Shown here: in pieces, positions 12,516 to 18,647 of the stretch
How the letters are laid out: each line of letters begins with the position of its first letter
How positions within the stretch are numbered: the stretch's first letter is position 1
IMG/VR virus record: IMGVR_UViG_3300047170_000070
Span: 1-38,125 of that record
Length of the DNA: 38,125 nucleotides
DNA from: a virus
Strand: one strand, 5' to 3'
Notes under the pieces: model-generated
Seen by the model: only the letters and a program-made list of their open reading frames with translations
What the model was told of the DNA's origin: nothing
The model's database searches: none
Program-made: the position numbers and the translations under genes

Positions 12516-12875
12516 TCACCGGTCGGCCTCGACACACCCCGGGCTGCAATAGACCGACGGGCCACGATAGCGGGTGCCGCAATGGTCGCAGGCCCGCTCC
12601 GCAAAGTCCGAGTCGATGTAACCACCGGCCGGCCGGCCAAGCACCGCCTTAGCCCACCGCGCCGCGTCGCTATGGTCAGGCGGCGGAATAGAAATCAGCC
12701 CCGACTCGGCCTCGAATGTCGCAACCCCGCTTCCCGCGCCGGTCATCACCGCCGCGACGAGTGCCACGGCTCCCTGTTCCAGCCCGTCCGGCCCGATGAT
12801 GCTGCCCTGCCACATCCGCACCATGACCTCGCCGGCCATGAAGAAGTGCTCGGTCGGCTCAAGGGTCAGCTTCAT
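12516..12875 (-). CDS. Small protein with C-terminal zinc knuckle
   Basis: A 119-aa product. The first 85 residues are beta-rich (MKLTLEPTEHFFMAGEVMVR, then GAVALVAAVMTGAG). The end carries CDHCGTRYRGPSVYCSPGC, a four-cysteine zinc ribbon. The ATG at 12875 overlaps the end of the upstream gene by 17 nt; longer upstream frames were rejected as shadow. Family not recognised. It belongs to a minus-strand cluster opposite to the main direction here. Confidence 0.6.
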   Translation of the reverse strand: MKLTLEPTEHFFMAGEVMVRMWQGSIIGPDGLEQGAVALVAAVMTGAGSGVATFEAESGLISIPPPDHSDAARWAKAVLGRPAGGYIDSDFAERACDHCGTRYRGPSVYCSPGCVEADR

Positions 12876-13104
12876 TGGTTGCCCCGTCGTCCAAGCCTTG
12901 CAGGCCCCAGTAGCGCGTCTGGCAGGCGTTGCAGAACGTCGCGCACCAGCTTTCCGGGTTCCACAGCAGCAGCGCCACGGCGCCCTCCGGGATCGGCGCA
13001 TCGCAATACGAGCACTGGTTGGGGGGCGGCTCGTCGGGGCCGCCCCACGACACGGCCGTCCAGTTGAAATCCGCGGTGGGGCGCAGCGGGGGCGGGTCAG
13101 GCAT
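12859..13104 (-). CDS. Four-cysteine zinc-ribbon small protein
   Basis: An 81-aa product with a Pro-rich start that includes RPTADFNWTAVSW, then CSYCDAPIPEGAVALLLWNP, and a second pair CNACQTRYWG: CxxC...CxxC about 33 residues apart, a treble-clef-like zinc ribbon. Its start codon overlaps the upstream stop (ATGA). Its 5' portion is duplicated at 12362-12403. The role is unknown; binding nucleic acid or a protein partner are both possible. Confidence 0.65.
   Translation of the reverse strand: MPDPPPLRPTADFNWTAVSWGGPDEPPPNQCSYCDAPIPEGAVALLLWNPESWCATFCNACQTRYWGLQGLDDGATNEADP
13044..13085. repeat. 42-bp exact direct repeat, copy 2
   Basis: This is the copy inside the intact zinc-ribbon gene, 682 bp from copy 1 and in the same orientation. 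Confidence 0.9.
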
Positions 13105-13523
13105 CAGCGCGCACCCATGGAGAGGGGCTGCACACAGTTGACTGCCTTATCACCGCCGCCGATGTCTTCGAGCCAGACCGCGCAGTGCCCGAGGTCGCCG
13201 GTAAAGCCCAACAGTTCCGCGACCATCCAGACAGCGTGTTCGTTTGGCGAGCGGCCCTTCCGGGCGATGCTCATGCTCATATGCCGGCAGGGGCCGATCG
13301 GGTGTCCGGTTTCGATCGAGTATGTGACGTAAAAGGGCCAGGGGCCGGGAATCAGCTCGGTCAGTTTGGCCATGCGCTTCCGGTGTTGCTCCAGGCCAAC
13401 CGCCGTCTTGACCGTCTCCATGACCTCCAGGACGTCCGCCGGAGAGGCGGCGGCGCGGCTCCGGAGTTCTGCAAGCGCTTCGCGCTCGGCCGGGCCGATG
13501 ATCAGGGGTGCGCCAACGGTCAC
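13104..13523 (-). CDS. Conserved-looking hypothetical protein (139 aa)
   Basis: GTG at 13523 overlaps the upstream TGA as GTGA, which fixes the start; the longer frame to 13757 is a shadow of the upstream gene. The N-terminal half is helical (AEREALAELRSRAA, VLEVMETVKTAVGL). The C-terminal half is an ordered domain with PGPWPFYVTYSIETGHPIG, CRHMSMSIARKGR and VWMVAELLGF. Its rich mix of aromatic, Pro, His and Cys residues indicates a real fold. Family not identified. Confidence 0.6.
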   Translation of the reverse strand: MTVGAPLIIGPAEREALAELRSRAAASPADVLEVMETVKTAVGLEQHRKRMAKLTELIPGPWPFYVTYSIETGHPIGPCRHMSMSIARKGRSPNEHAVWMVAELLGFTGDLGHCAVWLEDIGGGDKAVNCVQPLSMGAR

Positions 13524-13810
13524 AGCGGATCGACCCCCGCATCCATCGCGCGGTTGAGCCAGCGGTCCACATCGCGCCGCGTCCCGATCTCGCCGATCTG
13601 GGTGCGCAGCACGTCGAGCATGGGCGTCTGCCAGTCGGCCGCCATCCATTGCCGCAGATAGGCACGCATCGCGGCAAGGTCCTCGGGGGTCATCTCGGCG
13701 CCAAACAGATAGGCCAGCACGGCGCGGCGCAGCACGCCGGATGTCTCGTTCATCCAATAGCCGGGCACATAGCCGGCACGCTGGTTCAACGCCACTATCG
13801 CCTCGATCAT
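13520..13810 (-). CDS. Small helical hypothetical protein
   Basis: A 96-aa helical protein (MIEAIVALNQRAGYVPGYWM, LRRAVLAYLFGAEMTPEDLA, VDRWLNRAMDAGV). A CGGGGA site lies about 9 nt before the ATG. It is coupled to the next gene through a GTGA overlap. No family recognised. Confidence 0.6.
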   Translation of the reverse strand: MIEAIVALNQRAGYVPGYWMNETSGVLRRAVLAYLFGAEMTPEDLAAMRAYLRQWMAADWQTPMLDVLRTQIGEIGTRRDVDRWLNRAMDAGVDPL

Positions 13811-13826
13811 GTTGTGGATCCCCGTT

Positions 13827-14102
13827 TCACAGCGAACCGCCCAGGTGTTGCCGAATTGGTTCAGGAGGCGGTCGGGCCGGTATCTCGATCGACATCACAC
13901 ACGACTGGCCGGGCATTAGTTTCATGCCCTGCGTGCAGATGATCGGCGCTGCCGCTATCAGTTTGGAGAGTTGCCAGTGGTTGTAGAAAGTCGCCGCAAC
14001 CAACGCGCAATTGATCACTGTCAGAATCAGAGCAACGCGAAGCGCGATCCCCTTCAAGCCGAAGACCCGCCGCAGGTTTGGCCCATTACCATCTGAGATC
14101 AT
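13827..14102 (-). CDS. Small single-pass membrane protein
   Basis: A 91-aa protein with a strong membrane segment at about residues 20-42 (IALRVALILTVINCALVAAT), preceded by a basic FGLKG region and followed by a soluble part with two cysteines (ICTQG, SCVMS) and a Pro-rich end. The basic side should face the cytoplasm, putting the cysteines outside where they could form a disulfide. ATG 14102 is used; GTG 14108 would add two residues. It diverges from the next plus-strand gene with only about 20 bp between, leaving little room for promoters. Confidence 0.6.
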   Translation of the reverse strand: MISDGNGPNLRRVFGLKGIALRVALILTVINCALVAATFYNHWQLSKLIAAAPIICTQGMKLMPGQSCVMSIEIPARPPPEPIRQHLGGSL

Positions 14103-14123
14103 CCGCACCGGAGCACCACCACT

Positions 14124-14573
14124 ATGCCATTGAAGGCCGCTCGTGGGAACGACCGGACCGGCGCCGTCACCGCCGCGTTCGCCGATATCGGCCGCGCCGG
14201 CGACACCCTGCTGCCCCGATCACGCACAACCTTGGACAGACTGGCCGAGGAATTCTGGCGCTCGCAGGTGCTCAACCGGCTGGCCGAGAAGCGCAAGGAC
14301 GAGTCCAAAGCCGCCGCCGTCGCCGGCGGCGTGCTGCCCGACTACAAGGCCGAGCCGTCTCCGGTCGGAACCGCCGAGACGGTCTACTCCGGCGCCACGG
14401 TGGCAATCACGCTGCGGGTCAACGCCCAGGCTGACCATGTGGACGTGCCCGGATTGGTCGCCGATCTGGAAAAGGCCGGGGTCAAGCCGGCGGTGCTAAG
14501 ACGTCTGGTGCGGAAGCACACCACGTCGTTCGGCGGCGCGCACGTGTTCACCGCGAGTCTGGTGACGGGGTAG
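14124..14573 (+). CDS. Hypothetical protein (149 aa)
   Basis: The N-terminal half is charged and helical (TTLDRLAEEFWRSQVLNRLA, then EKRKDESKAA); the C-terminal half is mixed alpha/beta (TVAITLRVNAQADHVDVPGL, VADLEKAGVKPAVL). Codon use is typical of the phage. Family not recognised. The ATG at 14124 has a GGAG about 9 nt upstream. It overlaps the 3' end of the minus-strand 105-aa gene by 26 nt, tail to tail. Confidence 0.55.
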   Translation: MPLKAARGNDRTGAVTAAFADIGRAGDTLLPRSRTTLDRLAEEFWRSQVLNRLAEKRKDESKAAAVAGGVLPDYKAEPSPVGTAETVYSGATVAITLRVNAQADHVDVPGLVADLEKAGVKPAVLRRLVRKHTTSFGGAHVFTASLVTG

Positions 14574-14865
14574 CGAAAGCTTCCCTGACGGCGGCTTGCT
14601 CGGCTTCGCACTGCCTGAGCGGGGCTTCGGCCTCGGACATCGAATCGTACCGGGTGCGTTCAACCTCATAATTCCAGCTTGTGCTGGGAGCCAGGCACAG
14701 CCCGCACCACGGATTGATCTCGCCCGAGTGAAGCATCGTGTCCAAGCGCTCGCGGAGTGGGGGCAGAAGGACGGCCTCGGCGTGCGCCAGATCGTCCGCT
14801 TCCTTTAGCGCTGCGATGATGCAGTGGCGTGCGGGGCAAAGGCACTGGGCGATCCAAACGCTCAT
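14548..14865 (-). CDS. Cys-rich small protein with zinc-binding layout
   Basis: A 105-aa product with CLCPARHC near the N-terminus and WCGLC after residue 50: two cysteine pairs placed as in small treble-clef proteins seen on many phages. A charged C-terminal helix follows (SEAEAPLRQCEAEQAAVREA). It is weakly spaced from the upstream 66-aa gene (9 nt) and probably co-transcribed with it. Family resemblance is from memory of phage mini-proteins, not from a named domain. Confidence 0.6.
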   Translation of the reverse strand: MSVWIAQCLCPARHCIIAALKEADDLAHAEAVLLPPLRERLDTMLHSGEINPWCGLCLAPSTSWNYEVERTRYDSMSEAEAPLRQCEAEQAAVREAFATPSPDSR

Positions 14866-14874
14866 GACACCGCT

Positions 14875-15075
14875 TCACACCGTCTCTGGTAGCGGGGTGA
14901 ACGGATAAATCCGATCGGCGACCATCTTCGCCGTGTTGGCCGTCAGCATGATCGCGCCGCAGCAGTGGCAGCGGTCCACGGTCGGACTCCCCGGCCGGAC
15001 GATCTCGTAGGCACCGTCGCTGAGCATTTGCCTGACCACGACACCATCGTCGCGGTCGTTTCCGGTCCAAACCAC
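14875..15075 (-). CDS. 66-aa protein with CHCC motif
   Basis: The start is GTG at 15075, fixed by TGGAGG six bases upstream; longer frames lack a site. The product is beta-rich (VVWTGNDRDDGVVVRQML) with CHCCGAIML in the middle and a Pro/Thr end. A single cysteine cluster suggests metal binding. It diverges from the Gly-rich gene at 15099, and the two genes' ribosome sites come from the same palindrome, CTCCAGGAG. Confidence 0.6.
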   Translation of the reverse strand: MVWTGNDRDDGVVVRQMLSDGAYEIVRPGSPTVDRCHCCGAIMLTANTAKMVADRIYPFTPLPETV

Positions 15076-15098
15076 TTGCAGCCTCCAGGAGCCTAACA

Positions 15099-15635
15099 AT
15101 GGCAAGATCACCCGCAGCCGCCGCTTTGTCCACGCCACCCCCTGCTGGCGGCGCCACCGGTGGCATGGGCGGTGCCGGCGCACTCGGCGCCGACCCCACG
15201 GCTGGCGGCGATGCCGCGGGCGATGCCGGCGGCGACATGGACAGCGGCGGCGATTGCCTTGTCAGCATCTGTTCCGATGGTCAGGGCGGCTACATGGTCT
15301 ATCCAGGCGAAGCGCCGGACTCCGGCGGCGGCGGCGGCGGTGACGACACGTCAGAGGACGATGCCGACGCGATGGGCGCGGCCGGCGCTGCTCCCGCGGG
15401 CGGCGCTGGCGGTGGCATGGGCGGTGCCGGCATGGCGGGCGGCATGGGCGGCGGTGGCATGGGCGGCGGGCAGCCGGCTGACAGCATCGGCGCGGCTTTG
15501 AAGCTGGCGCTCGATATCCTCAAGAGCGCAGCGTCATCGGCTGGAGCGCCGGGCGATGCCGACTCGCAATTTGCCTCGGGCTTCAGCGCATCGAAGTCGC
15601 CGACCCCCGCCACGGGCCCGGCCCAAAAGTATTAA
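15099..15635 (+). CDS. Gly/Ala/Met-rich low-complexity protein
   Basis: A 178-aa protein dominated by Gly, Ala, Asp and Met-Gly repeats (GGGMGGAGMAGGMGGGGMGG). Short ordered parts are CLVSICSDGQGGYMVYPGEA (52-71) and a helix near the end (IGAALKLALDILKSAASSA). AGGAG is close to the ATG. It sits just before the small-terminase candidate. Such Gly-rich proteins occur near phage packaging genes but have no known general function. Confidence 0.6.
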   Translation: MARSPAAAALSTPPPAGGATGGMGGAGALGADPTAGGDAAGDAGGDMDSGGDCLVSICSDGQGGYMVYPGEAPDSGGGGGGDDTSEDDADAMGAAGAAPAGGAGGGMGGAGMAGGMGGGGMGGGQPADSIGAALKLALDILKSAASSAGAPGDADSQFASGFSASKSPTPATGPAQKY

Positions 15636-15638
15636 CCC

Positions 15639-16115
15639 GTGGCTGTCCGCCGGCTGGCCGCCGCCCCGCCGCCCCCGCCTCCGGCACGCAAGCCCGAGGG
15701 CAAGCCGCCGCACGTTCCGACGGACCTGGACCGGCAGGCTGTCTCGCTGATGGTGGGCGGCGGCATCGCCCAGGTCGACATTGCACGCACGCGCAACATC
15801 GGGCTGACCACGCTGCGCAAACATTACCGCCAGGAGATCGAGACCGGCGCGACCGCGATCGCCACCATGGTGATCCTCGCGCACGTCAAGCGGATCAAGG
15901 CGGGCGACTTCCAGGCCATCAAGTGGTGGGAACAGGCCAGGCTCGGCTGGTCCGAGCATGTCGTGGTCGATGAGGGCAAGCGGTCGGACACGCCGATGCG
16001 CGTCATCGTCGAGCTTGTCGGCGAGGCCGCGCCGTCCAGGGCCGAGCCATCCGCGCTGGCAGACGTGTCGCGAATGCCGGACGTCCTGCGCAAGACCGTG
16101 CAGCTAGTCGGCTAA
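15639..16115 (+). CDS. Terminase small subunit-like helix-turn-helix protein
   Basis: A 158-aa protein from GTG, three bases after the upstream stop and without its own ribosome site. After a Pro-rich start comes a helix-turn-helix (DLDRQAVSLMVGGGIAQVDI, ARTRNIGLTTLRKHYRQEIE; about 29-68). This is the LRKHYR-type domain that commonly precedes phage terminase genes. Then AIKWWEQARLGWSEH and a C-terminal tail. It should recognise packaging DNA and present it to the large subunit. An unrelated coiled-coil gene lies between it and the large terminase gene. Confidence 0.7.
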   Translation: MAVRRLAAAPPPPPPARKPEGKPPHVPTDLDRQAVSLMVGGGIAQVDIARTRNIGLTTLRKHYRQEIETGATAIATMVILAHVKRIKAGDFQAIKWWEQARLGWSEHVVVDEGKRSDTPMRVIVELVGEAAPSRAEPSALADVSRMPDVLRKTVQLVG

Positions 16116-16133
16116 AACGGAAGGAACCCCACC

Positions 16134-16748
16134 ATGACCAACCTGCAAGCCATCACCGCGATCCTCGCCGCCCACCGCGAGGCCCGCAGATGGACCGACG
16201 ACGCTGTTGCGGCCGACCTGGTGGCGCAGCTCGGGCTTGACCCGGCGGCCGACGCGAAGAACGCCGCGCCGGTGATCCAGCCCGGCATCACCGAGGCCGA
16301 GGTTGTGGCGCATGAGCACGCGGCGATGGATGCGGTGGACAAGGCCATGGGTGCCCGCGCCGCATTGACGATCCAAGCCGAGGTTGCGGCCAAGGCTGAC
16401 GCCGACGCCAAGGATAAAGCTGACGTCACGGCCAAGATCGAGGCCGAATCCAAAGCCAAGGCCGATGCTCAAGCCAAGGCCAAGGCTGACGTCGCCGCGG
16501 ATCAGGCGAAGCTCGCGGCCGACGAAGCGAAAGCCGCCGCCGCCGAACGCCAGGCCGCGCTGGAAACGCCGGCAACCGCGCCGATCGGGCCGAGTGAGAT
16601 CGGGTCGAGTGAGAAAGGGCCGAGTGCCGCACCGTTCGCCTCGCCGGAGCCGCCGCCGTTCGTGCCGCCCGTGCCGTCGGCGCCGTTCGCCTCGACGCCG
16701 GAGCCACGGCCTCTGCTGCCGGCCGAGCCGGTGCCGCCGCACGCGTGA
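16134..16748 (+). CDS. Ala/Lys coiled-coil protein with Pro-rich tail
   Basis: A 204-aa protein. Residues 1-80 are helical. Residues about 80-145 form a long Ala/Lys/Asp coiled coil with repeated KADA and KAKAD units. The last 55 are Pro/Ser-rich (PSAAPFASPEPPPFVPPVP). AAGGAA lies upstream of the ATG. It overlaps the large-terminase start as GTGA, so it is expressed with packaging genes. It may be an accessory to the terminase; family not recognised. Confidence 0.65.
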   Translation: MTNLQAITAILAAHREARRWTDDAVAADLVAQLGLDPAADAKNAAPVIQPGITEAEVVAHEHAAMDAVDKAMGARAALTIQAEVAAKADADAKDKADVTAKIEAESKAKADAQAKAKADVAADQAKLAADEAKAAAAERQAALETPATAPIGPSEIGSSEKGPSAAPFASPEPPPFVPPVPSAPFASTPEPRPLLPAEPVPPHA

Positions 16749-18121
16749 GCGCAGCACTCAAACGCCAGCCCGCGAAGGCCGCCGAAAAGCTCGTCCGGTT
16801 GCAGCTTCCGCGCAAACTGGCGTTCCTGCTGGAGCAACACCCGTACAAAGTCGCGTTCGGGGGCCGAAACAGCCTGAAGTCCTGGTCGTTTGCCCGCGCG
16901 CTGCTGACGCTGGGCGTCCACCAGTCCCTCCGCATCCTGTGCGCCCGCGAGGTCCAGAAATCGATCTTGCAGAGCGTGCATCAGTTGCTGCGGGATCAGA
17001 TCGCCGCGCTCGACTACGCCGATGAGTACGACATCACCGAGAACGCCATACGGGGCAGGCGCCAGAACACGCTGTTCCGGTTCACCGGCTTGTCGGATCA
17101 GACAGTGGACAGCATCAAGTCCTACGAAGGCTTCGACGTGTGCTGGGTCGAGGAAGCGCACAGCGTTCGCAAGCGGTCATGGCAAATCCTGCTGCCGACC
17201 ATCTTCCGCACCGTCGGCGCCGAGGTCTGGGTTTCGTTCAACCCCGACATGGACTCCGACGAAGCCTGGGACCGCTTCGTGGTCAACACTCCGCCGGGTG
17301 CTGTCGTGGTCGAGATGAACTGGCGCGACGCGGTCTCGTGCGGCTGGTGGTCGCCGGAGCAGGAGAAGCTGCGGCAATACGACCTGGTCCACTCAAAGGA
17401 TGACTACGCCAACATCTGGGACGGCAAGCCCCGCGTCGTGGTCGCCGGCGCCATCTACGCCCGCGAGGTGGTGGACATGATCGCGGAAAAGCGGTTCCGC
17501 CCGCTCCCCTACGATCCAAGGCTCCCCGTGCATCGCATCTGGGATTTGGGCTGGAACGACCTCATGACTGTCATCATGATACAGAAGCCGCACCCGTCGG
17601 CGCTCAACGTGGTCAACTACATCGAGGACAGCCACATCACCTACGCGGAGCTGCTCGCCGCGATGGACCAGCTCCGCTACGTGTGGGGGACCGACTGGAT
17701 GCCGCACGATGCCGAGCAGCACGATCCGAAGTCGGGCACCAACGCGCGCAAGCTGCTGGTGGGGCACGGTCGCAAGGTGCAGATCATCCCAAAGTCGGAC
17801 GCCGAGGCCCGCATCCGCGCCGCCCGCATGATGTTCCCGCGCGTCTACTTAGACAACAGCAAGCACGCGACGCCGCCCGATCGGCCGGATCGGCTGCTGG
17901 GCGGCGCCTATCTGATGGAACGGCTGAAGCGGTATAAACGGAACGTGCCGAAGACGACGCAGGAGCCCACCGGGCCGATGCACGACATCTCGAGTCACGC
18001 CGCCGACGCCTGGGGCGGGATGGCCGAGATCGTGGAGCGCATCCGCAACGAGGGCGACATGCCGATGCCGAACATCCGCCCGTTCGAGAACGTGGATCCT
18101 AGTCTGGGAATGTTGGGATGA
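16745..18121 (+). CDS. terL: Terminase large subunit
   Basis: A 458-aa packaging motor and nuclease. The ATPase domain has the Walker A-like GGRNSLKS (39-46) and Walker B DVCWVEEA (131-138) with its catalytic glutamates. The C-terminal nuclease domain has acidic residues D267 in IWDLGWND and D414/D421 in HDISSHAADAWG. The order and length match the PBSX/Terminase_3-type large subunits. It drives DNA into the prohead and cuts the concatemer. The start is GTG, overlapping the upstream stop by 4 nt. Confidence 0.93.
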   Translation: MSAALKRQPAKAAEKLVRLQLPRKLAFLLEQHPYKVAFGGRNSLKSWSFARALLTLGVHQSLRILCAREVQKSILQSVHQLLRDQIAALDYADEYDITENAIRGRRQNTLFRFTGLSDQTVDSIKSYEGFDVCWVEEAHSVRKRSWQILLPTIFRTVGAEVWVSFNPDMDSDEAWDRFVVNTPPGAVVVEMNWRDAVSCGWWSPEQEKLRQYDLVHSKDDYANIWDGKPRVVVAGAIYAREVVDMIAEKRFRPLPYDPRLPVHRIWDLGWNDLMTVIMIQKPHPSALNVVNYIEDSHITYAELLAAMDQLRYVWGTDWMPHDAEQHDPKSGTNARKLLVGHGRKVQIIPKSDAEARIRAARMMFPRVYLDNSKHATPPDRPDRLLGGAYLMERLKRYKRNVPKTTQEPTGPMHDISSHAADAWGGMAEIVERIRNEGDMPMPNIRPFENVDPSLGMLG

Positions 18122-18184
18122 TGGCGCGCACCGTCACCGCCTGACCAAGCTGTCCCGCATCCGCTCTGCCTGCTGGGCTAGCGG

Positions 18185-18400
18185 TCAAGCCTTGCCGTCT
18201 TCAAGCTTTGTGACGCGGGCCTCCAGGTCGAGCCAGCGCCTCCCGGAAACCAGCGCGTCGCCGACCAGGAAGTCCTTGGTGTTCTGGAAGTCCCGTTCGA
18301 TGCTCGCCAGCCGGTTCAGGACGCGCTCATGCTGATCGTTCATGCGGGCGGTCAGCCGCCCTTCCATCGCCTCAAGGTATCCGCGCAGTTCTTCGTCCAT
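18185..18400 (-). CDS. Coiled-coil mini-protein
   Basis: A 71-aa, wholly helical product (MDEELRGYLEAMEGRLTARM, HERVLNRLASIERDF, LEARVTKLEDGKA). It looks like a small dimeric coiled coil of a type common in phages and plasmids. Its start overlaps the upstream minus-strand stop by one base (TAATG). It lies opposite to the late operon between terL and portal. Confidence 0.65.
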   Translation of the reverse strand: MDEELRGYLEAMEGRLTARMNDQHERVLNRLASIERDFQNTKDFLVGDALVSGRRWLDLEARVTKLEDGKA

Positions 18401-18624
18401 TAGCGGCTTTGCGTCCTTCGTTTCGTGGCTTCGAAGTCAGCCTTAGTCAGTGGCCGTCCGACTCTATAGCAGCACGATTTCATCGTCGCGTACTTAACGC
18501 CGTATTCCTGGCACACGGCAATGAGCGGGCGACGGTCACCGCTTATGGTCACGAACGTTGTGATGCGCGCCGACGCGTCCGGAGGCGGTTCCGCCGGATC
18601 ATCCAGCTTTGGCTGGAACGTCAC
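18400..18624 (-). CDS. Small DNA-binding-like protein
   Basis: A 74-aa frame starting at GTG 18624; the start is uncertain because no ribosome site is evident and the frame is open further upstream. The core, ISGDRRPLIAVCQEYGVKYA then TMKSCCYRVGRPL, reads like a short helix-turn-helix of the kind that recognises repeats in small phage proteins, followed by a basic end (KRRTQSR). It could regulate late genes, since it sits 23 bp from the portal start on the other strand; that is inference. Confidence 0.5.
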   Translation of the reverse strand: MTFQPKLDDPAEPPPDASARITTFVTISGDRRPLIAVCQEYGVKYATMKSCCYRVGRPLTKADFEATKRRTQSR

Positions 18625-18647
18625 CAGAAAGGTTGAGCGCAACTGAC

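Noticed and set aside
12362-13085. 42-bp direct repeats as attL/attR of a small mobile element
   Set aside because: One copy lies within a gene and the low-G+C segment is outside, not between, the repeats; gene duplication explains the pattern better.
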